Part shown: positions 50,087 to 59,016 of the stretch, piece after piece
How the letters are laid out: each line of letters begins with the position of its first letter
How positions within the stretch are numbered: position 1 is the first letter of the stretch
Program-made: the position numbers and the translations under genes
Assembly (NCBI GenBank): GCA_044347745.1
Contig: JBIKUD010000011.1
Coordinates: 1-64,000, forward strand
From: JAIBBV01 sp044347745
Lineage (GTDB): Bacteria; Bdellovibrionota_C; UBA2361; JAFLCA01
Reading direction: 5' to 3'
DNA length: 64,000 nt
Notes under the pieces: generated by a model
Database searches by the model: none
Seen by the model: only the letters and a program-made list of their open reading frames with translations
Told to the model about the DNA's origin: nothing

Positions 50087-52636
50087 ATGGGTTCCAAATT
50101 TGATCTAAAGGCGCAGTTACCGTACCAAAGTCATTTTGCTTTGATTGACGGCCACCAGATGCATTATCTCGATGAAGGTAGTGGTCCGGTGCTTGTGATG
50201 CTGCATGGAAATCCAACGTGGTGCTTCTATTATCGAAATCTAATTAAGGAATTGCGCTCGCATTTTCGAATTATTGCCCCAGATCACATCGGCTGTGGTT
50301 TGTCAGATCATCCCACTGATTCTCATTTCCGCGCTATCGACCGGGTGGGGCATTTGCAAAAACTTTTGGCGCATCTCGGCATAGAGCGCTGCTCACTGAT
50401 TATGCATGATTGGGGCGGACCTATCGGAACTGGTTTTGCCGTTCGAAATGTTCCTATGATCGAAAAGCTGGTGTATCTCAACACCACGCTAACGGAAACT
50501 GAGAGCTTGCCTTTGGTAATTAAGACCGCCGCAACTCCAATTATTGGAAAGTGGATCACCCAAACAAGCCGTCGTTTTTTAAAGTTAACCACAAATTGGG
50601 GCGTAGTTCGTAAGCTGCCTCGAGAAATTAAAGACGGATATTATTACCCGTATCAGAATTCAAAGCGACGCACAGCTTTGTGGGATTTTGTGGCAGATAT
50701 TCCGTTTGAAGCTTCCCATCCAAGTTACGCTGAAATGATTGTGATGGCTGACAAACTACCCGAGCTTCGTCATGTGCCTGTGCAGATAATTTGGGGTTTA
50801 AAAGATCTTTGTTTTCACCGCGAAATGTTAACAAAGGTGGCTCAGCATTTTCCTCAAGCCCATATCCGTGAAATTCCCGATGCTTCACATTTGGTTCTTG
50901 AGGATGCTCCTGACATTTGCCTCAACACCATCCGTGCTTTTCTGTTGCAACCGCAGAAAGAAGAGCTTCGCGCTAAACACATATCTTCATTAAATGAAAA
51001 TGCATTTATCGAGAAGTTCCGCGCATGGGCCGAACAATGCCCACATCAAGATGCTGTGATTGACCCTGAGTTTTTTCCCGATACGGTTCGCTACACACAT
51101 TACAATTTCAAAGAACTAGGGAATCTCATTGGCAAGTATGAGCGCGGACTGAGTGGGCAAGGCCTGCGGGTAGGTGACCGCGTGTTAATGCTTGTGCAGC
51201 CTGGAGTAGATTTTCTTGCCCTCAGTTATGCCGTTATGGCTCGTGGTGGAGTACCTGTATTTCTTGACCCCGGCATGGGGCGTGAAAACTTAATTCGCTG
51301 TATCCAAGATGCCGAACCCACTTTTTTTATTGGTTCCCCCAAGGCCCATATTCTTAAGTTTCTTAAACCCTCGTTGTTTAAATCGATGCGTTCCAGCATC
51401 TGTGTGAGCAATTGGCTTGGCTTTGGTTCGGTGACCACGGGAACCTTTAAAAAGTATTCATCTCAACCGCTGCCTGCGGTGGCTGCTCCTGAGACAGCAC
51501 TTATTGCATTTACCAGTGGTGGCACTGGTACGCCCAAAGGGGTGGTTTTTACTCAAGACATGATCCGAGCGCAGCTTGAGATATTTCGAAGCCACTTTGG
51601 CTTAAATGGGCCACAGAAAGATGTGCCACTCCTGCCAATTTTTTCGCTTTTTGGACTAGCCTGCGGTGTTTGCACGGTGTTTCCGCCGATTGATACCGCA
51701 AAGCCATTATCCGTTAATCCGGAGCGAATTGTTAAAATTATAGAAGATTTGGGAATTGAAAATTCTTTTGGCTCTCCAACGTTGTGGCTCAAAATTGCAG
51801 AATATTGCGTCCGTACCCGTTCAACCCTTAATTCCTTAAAGCGGGTTTTTATGGCTGGGGCCTCAGTGCCACTGGCGACTTTGCAACGAGTTCAGGAGGT
51901 TGCTCCGCGTGCTCAAGTTTCTACTCCCTACGGTGCTACTGAGGCTTTGCCTGTCACTCTCGTGCTTGCACAAGAGCTTCTTTCTTTTAAAGCTGAAACC
52001 GCACAATCTGGCGAACAGGGAACATTTGTGGGGGCAGCAGTTCCAGGAGTTCAGATTAAAATAATTGCTTCAGACGATTCACCAATCTCAGACATCTCGC
52101 AAAGTCGTGAACTTGCTGCTTATGAGATTGGAGAAATTATTGTCTCAGGTGCTAATGTCTCGCGTGCGTACCTTAATCGCCCTGAGGCAACTCGGGCCTC
52201 AAAAATTCGTGATGCCGCCCAGATATGGCATCGAATGGGTGATGTGGGCTACCTTGATGCACGTGGAAAACTTTATTTCTGTGGGCGTAAAATGCACGTG
52301 GTCAAATCGCCCGAGCGGGTTTATTGCAGCGACCCAGTAGAGCTTATTTTTAATGCGCATGAAAAGGTGCGGCGTTCTGCTCTTGTCGCGCTTAATGAAG
52401 GAGGGCACACAAAACCAGCAATCGTTATTGAGCCCCACCCGCAGTTTTGGCCGGAATCGAGCGAAACAAAAGAAATTTTCCGTAGAGAGCTTAAAAACCT
52501 CGCGGCCCACTCCCCCCTAACCGCAGCAATTGAAAAAATATTTTTTCATCGCTCATTCCCCGTAGATGCTCGCCATAACGCAAAAATATTTCGAGATAAA
52601 CTTGGCCACCTTGTGAGCCAAGGAAAGGTCGAATAA
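50087..52636 (+). CDS. oleBC: OleBC fusion: beta-lactone decarboxylase plus beta-lactone synthetase
   Basis: Two olefin-pathway enzymes are fused in one 849-aa chain. The OleB part (about 14-295) is an alpha/beta-hydrolase of the haloalkane-dehalogenase class: HGNPTWCFYYRNL oxyanion region, nucleophile Asp108 in IMHDWGGPIG, and late His in IPDASHLVLED. The OleC part (about 315-849) is an AMP-forming ligase with TSGGTGTPKGV (about 475-485), STPYGATEALP and a C-terminal domain. OleC closes the beta-hydroxy acid to a beta-lactone and OleB removes CO2 to give the alkene. Fusions of these two are known in some bacteria. The stop overlaps the oleD start by one base (TAATG). Confidence 0.93.
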   Translation: MGSKFDLKAQLPYQSHFALIDGHQMHYLDEGSGPVLVMLHGNPTWCFYYRNLIKELRSHFRIIAPDHIGCGLSDHPTDSHFRAIDRVGHLQKLLAHLGIERCSLIMHDWGGPIGTGFAVRNVPMIEKLVYLNTTLTETESLPLVIKTAATPIIGKWITQTSRRFLKLTTNWGVVRKLPREIKDGYYYPYQNSKRRTALWDFVADIPFEASHPSYAEMIVMADKLPELRHVPVQIIWGLKDLCFHREMLTKVAQHFPQAHIREIPDASHLVLEDAPDICLNTIRAFLLQPQKEELRAKHISSLNENAFIEKFRAWAEQCPHQDAVIDPEFFPDTVRYTHYNFKELGNLIGKYERGLSGQGLRVGDRVLMLVQPGVDFLALSYAVMARGGVPVFLDPGMGRENLIRCIQDAEPTFFIGSPKAHILKFLKPSLFKSMRSSICVSNWLGFGSVTTGTFKKYSSQPLPAVAAPETALIAFTSGGTGTPKGVVFTQDMIRAQLEIFRSHFGLNGPQKDVPLLPIFSLFGLACGVCTVFPPIDTAKPLSVNPERIVKIIEDLGIENSFGSPTLWLKIAEYCVRTRSTLNSLKRVFMAGASVPLATLQRVQEVAPRAQVSTPYGATEALPVTLVLAQELLSFKAETAQSGEQGTFVGAAVPGVQIKIIASDDSPISDISQSRELAAYEIGEIIVSGANVSRAYLNRPEATRASKIRDAAQIWHRMGDVGYLDARGKLYFCGRKMHVVKSPERVYCSDPVELIFNAHEKVRRSALVALNEGGHTKPAIVIEPHPQFWPESSETKEIFRRELKNLAAHSPLTAAIEKIFFHRSFPVDARHNAKIFRDKLGHLVSQGKVE

Positions 52637-53637
52637 TGTTGCCATTTAAGCGTGTGGTGGTCACTGGCGGCGGTGGTTTTGTTGGGCTGGCGCTCACTAA
52701 ACGCCTGCGTCAGGCCGGAGTAGAGGTCGTATCAATTCAGCGTGGAGAATACGTTGAGCATAAGTATCTTGCGGTTGAAGCCGTACGTGCGGATTTAACC
52801 GATCCAGATTTCGACCTCACCCCGTATTGTAAAGGGGTCGATGTTATATTTCACACGGCTGCAAAAGTTGAAATGTGGGGCCCTAGTCGCGAGTTTGAGG
52901 CGGTAAATGTTGAAGCCACTCGGCGCTTACTCACCATGGCACAGAAAGCTGGTGTCGGGCGTTTTGTGTACACCAGTTCACCAAGTGTTGTGGCAAGTGA
53001 GAAAAATTTATGCGGGGTTGATGAAAGTCAGCCGTATCCCCGCCGGTATTTAGCTGAGTATCCAAGAACAAAAGCATTGGCCGAAAAACTGGTACTTGCG
53101 GCTCACCACGAGTCATTTCGAACGATTGCACTTCGTCCTCATCTCATTTTTGGGCCTGGTGACACCAATCTTATTCCCACAGTAATAGAGCGTGCCTCGC
53201 AGGGACGTTTACCCCAGATTGGGCAGGGTAAAAATCTAAGCGACTTCTGTTTTATTGATGACTGCGTTTCGGCCCATATTTGCGCTGCAATTGCACTTCA
53301 GACCAACAATAATGCTGGGGGCCAGGCTTATTTTATCACACAAGGCGAGCCCATGTTGCTTTGGGAATGGATCCGAGAAGTCTTACAGCGGGCGCGGGTC
53401 AGGCCAATTAACAAAAAGATTCCTTTTAAACTGGCATATGCTCTTGCTGCTTGTTTGGAGAAAGCTTCACAAATCTTTCCAAGTTTAGGAGAGCCAAGAC
53501 TTACGCGCTTTTTAGTGTTGCAGATGGCCACTGATCATTATTTTTCAATTGATGCGGCCAAGCGTGAATTGGGTTTTGTGCCCAAGTATTCCATGAAAGA
53601 GGCGTTGGACCTGACGTTTGCCGATATTCCTGTATAG
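52636..53637 (+). CDS. oleD: OleD: NADPH-dependent 2-alkyl-3-ketoalkanoate reductase
   Basis: Extended short-chain dehydrogenase that reduces the OleA product to the beta-hydroxy acid. The cofactor motif TGGGGFVG is at residues 11-18. The active-site Tyr and Lys are in EYPRTKALAEK (about 141-151). The NAD-epimerase-like pieces FHTAAKVEMWGP and YTSSPSVV are present, and the length of 333 aa is usual. It is translationally coupled to oleBC. Its TAG stop (53635-53637) forms the first bases of the copy 2 repeat element (TAGTTCG), so the repeat supplies or abuts the stop. Confidence 0.92.
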   Translation: MLPFKRVVVTGGGGFVGLALTKRLRQAGVEVVSIQRGEYVEHKYLAVEAVRADLTDPDFDLTPYCKGVDVIFHTAAKVEMWGPSREFEAVNVEATRRLLTMAQKAGVGRFVYTSSPSVVASEKNLCGVDESQPYPRRYLAEYPRTKALAEKLVLAAHHESFRTIALRPHLIFGPGDTNLIPTVIERASQGRLPQIGQGKNLSDFCFIDDCVSAHICAAIALQTNNNAGGQAYFITQGEPMLLWEWIREVLQRARVRPINKKIPFKLAYALAACLEKASQIFPSLGEPRLTRFLVLQMATDHYFSIDAAKRELGFVPKYSMKEALDLTFADIPV

Positions 53638-54085
53638 TTCGCCGGGAAAATCCGAAAGACGCTTTAAATTGCCGGAATTTGAGCTCGTGAGGATCCCAAA
53701 TTTATTTCAAGAAACAAGCGATGTTGAGCTCAATTCCTTGCAATTCTGAAAGCGTCTTTCGTTGCGTTCATACTTTGTTCCGAGGCTCGGGGCCTCATTG
53801 CGAGGTACGTATAGTACCACTCCCGCCTTCGCACAAGTCTACGGCGGACAAGCACTCGGGCCACAGAAGGACTCACAAAAATAGCCAGCTAGCGAGGCCT
53901 AGCGAAACTTGAGCGAGGCAAGGATGCAGGGGCAAAATGCGCGGAGCTGTATCCGCAGGGATACAGAGAGCACGTTTTGACCCGAAGACGCAGTATCGCT
54001 CGAGTAGCAGCAGGCCGTAGTTCTGGATATTTTTGTGAGCCCTTCTATACCTCGCGCCTCGTCTGAACGCATTTTGCCGACGAAC
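53637..54085. repeat. ~450-bp structured repeat, copy 2, with terminal inverted repeats
   Basis: The left end TAGTTCGCCGGGAAAATCCG (53635-53654) matches the reverse complement of the right end (54068-54087) with three mismatches. The central and right parts are nearly identical to copy 1 (15516-15981), from CACAGAAGGACTCACAAAAA to CTGAACGCATTTTG. The left hairpin (AGACGCTTT...GAGCTC against GAGCTCA...AAAGCGTCT) is present with changed sequence on both arms. In the CTGTATC/GATACAG stem-loop, copy 2 has loop CGCAG where copy 1 has GATAG. It lies between oleD and the convergent pta gene. Confidence 0.85.
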
Positions 54086-54212
54086 TAAAACAGGGAAAAG
54101 CTGAGATCCTCTCATAACTTTGGTAAAACCGACTTCCTGGCAGTGAACTGTATAGTGCGTGTAACATAAATAATGGCACGAAGTGGCGTTATTTCTGAGG
54201 TTCGCAATAGGG

Positions 54213-55193
54213 TTAACTCAGCAGGGCTGCGATGGCCGCGACTTTTACAATATCCTCGCTTGAACATCCACGAGACAAATCCAGCCAAGGTTTTGCAAAG
54301 CCCTGTACAATAGGCCCTAAGGCAGTGGCACCGGCAAGTCTTTCAGTAATTTTGTAGGCAATGTTGCCTGAATTAAGATCGGGGAAAATAAACACGTTTG
54401 CATTTCCGTTAAGCGAGCTTGTAGGGCATTTGCGGGCAGCAATCTCGGGAACAAAGGCAGCATCAAACTGAAGTTCGCCATCGGCGAGAATAGTGGGGGC
54501 TTTTGATCGAAAAATAGAAAGCGCCTCTTTTACACTGATCACTCGTTCGTGTGCTGCACTGCCATGGGTAGAAAAAGACAAAAATGCAACACGTGGGGAT
54601 TCCCCGGTAAGTTTTTCGTGAGCGTATGCCGCCCCAAGCGCAATTTCAGCAAGCTCGGAAGCAGAGGGAGCTGGGACCACGCCGCAATCGGCATAGGTGA
54701 GGGGTGGGCGGTTGGAAAAACACATCAGAAAAAAGCTCGAAATTGTAGAAGTTCCTGCCGCTTTATCGAGGCAGTACATTCCGGCCTTTAGTACGTCTGC
54801 GGTGGTGTGTACGGCACCGGAAATGACGGCGTCATAAGCGTTACTTTGTAAGAGTGTGGCAGCGAGAAATAGTGGAGTCTTAAGAAGACTCTGCGCTTCT
54901 GCAAGCTGCATACCTTTATGGGCTCTTCGCTGGCAAAGCTCCTTGGCACCCGTATGTGCCTTTGGGTGTTCATGGAGAGGAATGATTTCGACACCTGGAA
55001 TAGGTTTAATGGCCTCTGAACAAAGCAGGCTTACACGGGCAAACCCCAACTGAGCTATTTGGGAAGCGGCCTCTTGTACCCTGTTATCCTGTCCTTCGCT
55101 CAGTAAGATGCGTTTTAGTGGTTTCTGATCAACAGACGAGAATAGGGGGCGGGCTCGAGACATCAGTTGGGAACTAATCTGAGTTGCTGACAT
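54213..55193 (-). CDS. pta: Phosphate acetyltransferase
   Basis: Pta converts acetyl-CoA and phosphate to acetyl-phosphate and CoA. The 326-aa protein matches the short bacterial Pta (PTA_PTB domain only, without the N-terminal P-loop domain). Signature segments are KRILLSEGQDNRVQEAA, AYDAVISGAVHTTADVLKAG, FLSFSTHGSAAHERV and FIFPDLNSGNIAYKITERLAGATALGPIVQGF, the last being the conserved Pta C-terminus. A phosphotransbutyrylase is the main alternative but usually lacks SFSTxGSA. No ackA lies next to it; its 3' end faces the repeat element. Confidence 0.93.
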   Translation of the reverse strand: MSATQISSQLMSRARPLFSSVDQKPLKRILLSEGQDNRVQEAASQIAQLGFARVSLLCSEAIKPIPGVEIIPLHEHPKAHTGAKELCQRRAHKGMQLAEAQSLLKTPLFLAATLLQSNAYDAVISGAVHTTADVLKAGMYCLDKAAGTSTISSFFLMCFSNRPPLTYADCGVVPAPSASELAEIALGAAYAHEKLTGESPRVAFLSFSTHGSAAHERVISVKEALSIFRSKAPTILADGELQFDAAFVPEIAARKCPTSSLNGNANVFIFPDLNSGNIAYKITERLAGATALGPIVQGFAKPWLDLSRGCSSEDIVKVAAIAALLS

Positions 55194-55315
55194 AAACCCA
55201 AAGTTACCTTGGGTTTATAAAAGGGTCAAATGAGGCTCATTGTGCTAAGGCCGTGGCCTTCCTCAAAATCAGCATTTTTGCTCCATGAGGCTCATATGGA
55301 AGCGCCAATAAGTTT

Positions 55316-56692
55316 ATGCTAAAAGTTCAACCTATGAAAACAATTCGAATTGGCGCTGGACAAGGCTTTTGGGGTGACTGGCTTGAGGCTCCTGTACATC
55401 AGGTAAGCAAGGGCCAAATTGACTATTTGATGCTGGATTACCTTGCTGAGGTAACCATGTCCATCATGATGAAACAGAAGCTCAAAAACCCAGAAATGGG
55501 ATATGCCAGAGATTTTGTTCCATTGATGGAACGCATCATGCCCACATTGGTTGAGCGCAACATTAAGGTGATGGCCAATGCGGGTGGAGTTAATCCGCAT
55601 GCCTGCGCTCGCGCCGTTCGCAAAGTTGCAGAAAAGTTGGGCTTAAGCCAAAAGATTAAAATTGCAGTTGTTTCGGGGGATGATATTGCGGGGCGGGTTG
55701 GTGAATTCGTCGCTTCCGGGCATGCCCTAAACGACATGGATACGGGCCGACCGATTAGCGATATCCAATCAAAAATTCAGAGCGCCAACGTGTATTTTGG
55801 CGCTGAACCAATGGTCAAGGCCTTGGCGGCTGGTGCTCAGATTGTAATTACCGGAAGGGTAACTGATACAGGGCTTTCTCTCGCCCCCATGATTCACGAG
55901 TTCGGCTGGTCCTTTGAAGATTGGGATAAGATGGCGGCAGGAACAGTGGCAGGCCATATAATTGAATGTGGTGCTCAATGTTCGGGCGGCAACTGCTCAA
56001 TTGACTGGCAAAACATTCCTGATATGGCGCGAATTGGCTTTCCAATTATTGAGGCCAGTGCTGACGGATCTTTTGTTATCACCAAGCATCAAGGTACGGG
56101 CGGACGTGTAGATGTGCGTAGTGTTAAAGAGCAGCTCGTCTATGAAATGGGAGACCCCAATGCCTACATTACCCCAGATGTAATAGCTGATTTTACCTCC
56201 ATTCAGCTTGCACAGGATGGCGAAAACCGTGTGCGAGTGACAGGAATAAAAGGCAAACCAAAGACTCCATTTTTGAAAGTTTCTGTCAGTTATGACAATG
56301 GATTTAAGGCGGCGGGCACCCTTGTCTACACCTGGCCTCAAGCTGTAAAGAAGGCTCGTGTTGCAGGAGAGATTTTAAAAACCCGCCTGAACGATTTGGG
56401 GCTTAAGTTCGATGAGGTGCTTACAGAGATTGTGGGAGTAAATTCATGCTGGGGCCCACTCACCGATACCGAAGACCCAGAAATTCCAGAAGTCACATTC
56501 CGAGTGGCTGTGCGCTCACAGGACGAAGCCGCCGTTGAGCGGTTTACTAAAGAGATCGCTCCTTTAGTATTAACTGGCCCTCCTTCGGTGACTGGCTTTG
56601 CCGGGGGTAGGCCTGCCGTGCAACAAATTGTTGCCTATTGGCCTGCGCTTATTGCTCGCGATCTCGTAAAACCCCAAGTTGATTTGCTCTAA
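55316..56692 (+). CDS. AtuA-family protein (DUF1446), N-terminal part
   Basis: The 458-aa protein has the family opening IRIGAGQGFWGD, the SGDDI and VYFGAEPMVKALAAGAQIVITGRVTDT blocks, and the AGHIIECGAQCSGGN and GGRVDVRSVKEQLVYEMGDP motifs. AtuA is required for acyclic-terpene use in Pseudomonas, but most members have no defined reaction. Here it is followed by a separate gene for the small C-terminal AtuA-like domain. ATG 55316 has a weak GGAAG upstream. The ATG at 55334 aligns better with family N-termini and is equally possible. No terpene-catabolism genes are adjacent. Confidence 0.88.
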   Translation: MLKVQPMKTIRIGAGQGFWGDWLEAPVHQVSKGQIDYLMLDYLAEVTMSIMMKQKLKNPEMGYARDFVPLMERIMPTLVERNIKVMANAGGVNPHACARAVRKVAEKLGLSQKIKIAVVSGDDIAGRVGEFVASGHALNDMDTGRPISDIQSKIQSANVYFGAEPMVKALAAGAQIVITGRVTDTGLSLAPMIHEFGWSFEDWDKMAAGTVAGHIIECGAQCSGGNCSIDWQNIPDMARIGFPIIEASADGSFVITKHQGTGGRVDVRSVKEQLVYEMGDPNAYITPDVIADFTSIQLAQDGENRVRVTGIKGKPKTPFLKVSVSYDNGFKAAGTLVYTWPQAVKKARVAGEILKTRLNDLGLKFDEVLTEIVGVNSCWGPLTDTEDPEIPEVTFRVAVRSQDEAAVERFTKEIAPLVLTGPPSVTGFAGGRPAVQQIVAYWPALIARDLVKPQVDLL

Positions 56693-56704
56693 GTAGGCAT
56701 TGCT

Positions 56705-57025
56705 ATGAAAAAGATCCAGTTAATTGAAATTGCGCATGCCCGTTCAGGTGACAAGGGAGATACAGCTAATGTTGGTCTCATTGCGCTTGAGCCAAAATAC
56801 TATCCGTTACTGGTCAAGTACGTGACAGCCGAGAAGGTAAAAGAGCATTTCCGTGGAATTTGTAATGGGAAAGTGGAACGCTTTGAGTTGCCAAACTTAG
56901 GCGCGCTTAATTTTCTACTCCACCAATCTTTGGGTGGCGGCGGAACTTTGTCATTAAAAACAGATGCCCAAGGCAAAACATATGCGGCGGCTTTGCTGAA
57001 AATGAGCATTGAGGTTGCGGAGTAG
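56705..57025 (+). CDS. AtuA-like C-terminal (ferredoxin-fold) domain protein
   Basis: The 106-residue protein has the signature IEIAHARSGDKGDTANVGLIAL (about 7-28) and the GALNFLLHQSLGGGGTLSL segment that forms the end of longer AtuA proteins. In many genomes this domain is fused to the C-terminus of the ~450-aa part; here it is a separate gene starting 12 bp later. The two products probably form one enzyme. The catalysed reaction is unknown. Confidence 0.85.
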   Translation: MKKIQLIEIAHARSGDKGDTANVGLIALEPKYYPLLVKYVTAEKVKEHFRGICNGKVERFELPNLGALNFLLHQSLGGGGTLSLKTDAQGKTYAAALLKMSIEVAE

Positions 57026-57197
57026 GGGCGGAGTAGGGTCGGAGTGAGCTGGGTTTTTGGTTCGATGCTCAGCTCTACTGGCCGGTAAATCAGAACTAAG
57101 TTAACTCGCGTGCCCTTATCTGCCCTGCCTATCCCTGTGGTAGATAAAAAATATTGCGCCTGTCGCAAGTATTTTACACAACTGTAAGCCTTTTTGC

Positions 57198-57598
57198 TTT
57201 TACCACAGAGAACACGAATATACTGAGCGCAGAATGAATTTCCGCCTTTACCACCCACTTTTCATCGCGAAGTATATTGCGCAGGCGAAGCCGTAGCCAT
57301 CAACAAATATACCGCTCATACAAAAAAGGGCAGCGCGGTAGCGCTAACAAGATAGGGAATTAAGGGTTTTGACGCCCTGCGGGCGACTCATTTACATAAC
57401 GCCCAGTATATTTGCCCCTGGCTCGGCTCTGCCTCGCTATATACCGCTCACCTCAAGTTTACAGTGGCTAAAGGCGGAAATTTAAATCGTGAGCGGTATA
57501 TACGCAGAGGGGAAAGTGAGCGAAGGAGCTTAGTGCGCATTTACTCCCTAAAAGTAGGCAGTCTTCCTCTGCGAAACCCCGCGTTCCCTGTGGTAAAA
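57198..57598. repeat. ~400-bp inverted-repeat element
   Basis: TTTTACCACAGAGAACACG (57198-57216) is the near reverse complement of CGCGTTCCCTGTGGTAAAA (57580-57598). Inside, TTTCCGCCTTTA (57239-57250) is exactly inverted as TAAAGGCGGAAA (about 57468-57480), and TATACCGCTC occurs several times in both orientations. There is no credible protein. It looks like a third family of palindromic, non-autonomous repeat in this window, in the gap between the AtuA pair and a secreted protein. Confidence 0.7.
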
Positions 57599-57629
57599 AA
57601 GTGTCCGAGTCGAGACATAGGCAACGCTC

Positions 57630-58898
57630 TTAACTACAGCTCGATTGTGTAGCAGGCACTTGAAGAGATAGCGCGTAGTTGTCGGCATGCTGCTTTTTTA
57701 CCTTCTTCATGTAGTTTGCAGCAGTTTTGCCCGCTTGTTTATTCGATTTTTTAATACGCGCAAAAAATTCATTTGCTATCGCTAAGAGCTCGTCATTGTG
57801 GCCCTGATACTCATCAATGATCCACTGATTGCTTACGCTTGAGCAGAAAATCTGATTCCCACATACAACGGAGTCTGACGGTAATGTCCACGACAAGATC
57901 CAATTGCGCACCTGTAACTCATGCACTTTGGACAAGGTGGTCTTAACCCAGGTTTTATTGGTTTTTGTCGGTTTATGCTTGAGGAGCAATTTTGCGAGAT
58001 ATTTAATCTGCTTTTCCTGATTTTTTGCTCCGCCATCAAGAGCTGCTTGTTTTGGGCTCAAATCTTGATTCTGGCACTCAAGGCAAGAATTCCCATCTCC
58101 ATTGCAAACCCCGCAGCGATCCTCAGTCGCGCTGCCATTCGGAATGCCGGCGCAGTCAAGGCAAGTTGAATTATCGCCACCACAAACGCCGCACTGATCG
58201 ATAACCCGTCCCTGAGCGTTAGGCACTAATTTACAAAGTCCATTGGTGCCAATCCAATCAAGTTGGAGGTCAGCAGCAATTGTTGCGCCCCCATCGACGA
58301 CAAATTGTATTGCTCCAACTGTAGTAAGATCTGCAGCGCCATTAGCTCCGACTCCTTGCAGACTAACAAAAGGGATAAAAACAGAAGGCGGAATTTGCCC
58401 CGGTCCAGTGCTTATCGCAGAATTAAGAATTACGGAGCCTTGGGAGACTTTGAAGGGATCCGACGCATCATAGACTCTCAAAAATAGGGGGAGTGGAAGA
58501 TTATTGGGAGCGTCGTAGTTGACAACCTGAATTTCAAAAGCTGTGGCGCCATCCTGAGTAAGATCAATTCCACCAAGTCCGGCATCAAAAAGCGCTGGGG
58601 ACATATCGGCATCCCATGCAAGCACGGAAGTGCCCGCAATCGAGCTCTCCTGAGAATGACTAAGAAAGCCCGAAAAAACTGTGGTGAGAAGACGCTCGAA
58701 CGGGTTTCCTCCAGCAGAGAGATTTACTTCCAATGATCGAGTGCCACCAATGCAGGAGTTTAAACCGACTACCGAAGTGCCAGGTCCTTGCCCTGGGGAA
58801 ATAGCAGCCGACTGCTGTCCATCAAACTCATCAATGGTAATTGCATGAGCCGTAAGTGGAGCGAGCGCAACAAGCAGGGCAAATAATACTGTTCTCAT
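57630..58898 (-). CDS. Secreted Cys-rich protein with Lys-rich C-terminal domain (422 aa)
   Basis: Signal peptide 1-19 ends at AHA-ITIDEFDG. The N-terminal domain (about 20-220) is beta-rich and ends with an LDWIGTNGLCKL segment. A double Cys-rich repeat follows: DQCGVCGGDNSTCLDCAG and DRCGVCNGDGNSCLEC (about 230-275), like the C-G-V-C-x-G-D-x-x-x-C repeats of other secreted bacterial proteins. The last ~145 residues are helical and Lys-rich with the pattern LPSDSVVCGNQIFC and a final SSCS. This resembles the end of the propeller protein at 3568-6171. Function unknown; an extracellular role is inferred. Confidence 0.8.
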   Translation of the reverse strand: MRTVLFALLVALAPLTAHAITIDEFDGQQSAAISPGQGPGTSVVGLNSCIGGTRSLEVNLSAGGNPFERLLTTVFSGFLSHSQESSIAGTSVLAWDADMSPALFDAGLGGIDLTQDGATAFEIQVVNYDAPNNLPLPLFLRVYDASDPFKVSQGSVILNSAISTGPGQIPPSVFIPFVSLQGVGANGAADLTTVGAIQFVVDGGATIAADLQLDWIGTNGLCKLVPNAQGRVIDQCGVCGGDNSTCLDCAGIPNGSATEDRCGVCNGDGNSCLECQNQDLSPKQAALDGGAKNQEKQIKYLAKLLLKHKPTKTNKTWVKTTLSKVHELQVRNWILSWTLPSDSVVCGNQIFCSSVSNQWIIDEYQGHNDELLAIANEFFARIKKSNKQAGKTAANYMKKVKKQHADNYALSLQVPATQSSCS

Positions 58899-59016
58899 AA
58901 TGCCCTAGAGTAGCTCGGGGGCAGTATCAGGAAAAGACGCAAAATGAAGCCCGTCGCTTTGAAAAATCGGACTATTTTTAGAATCTCTGCGTCGCTGTCC
59001 TTGATGCGATACGTGC

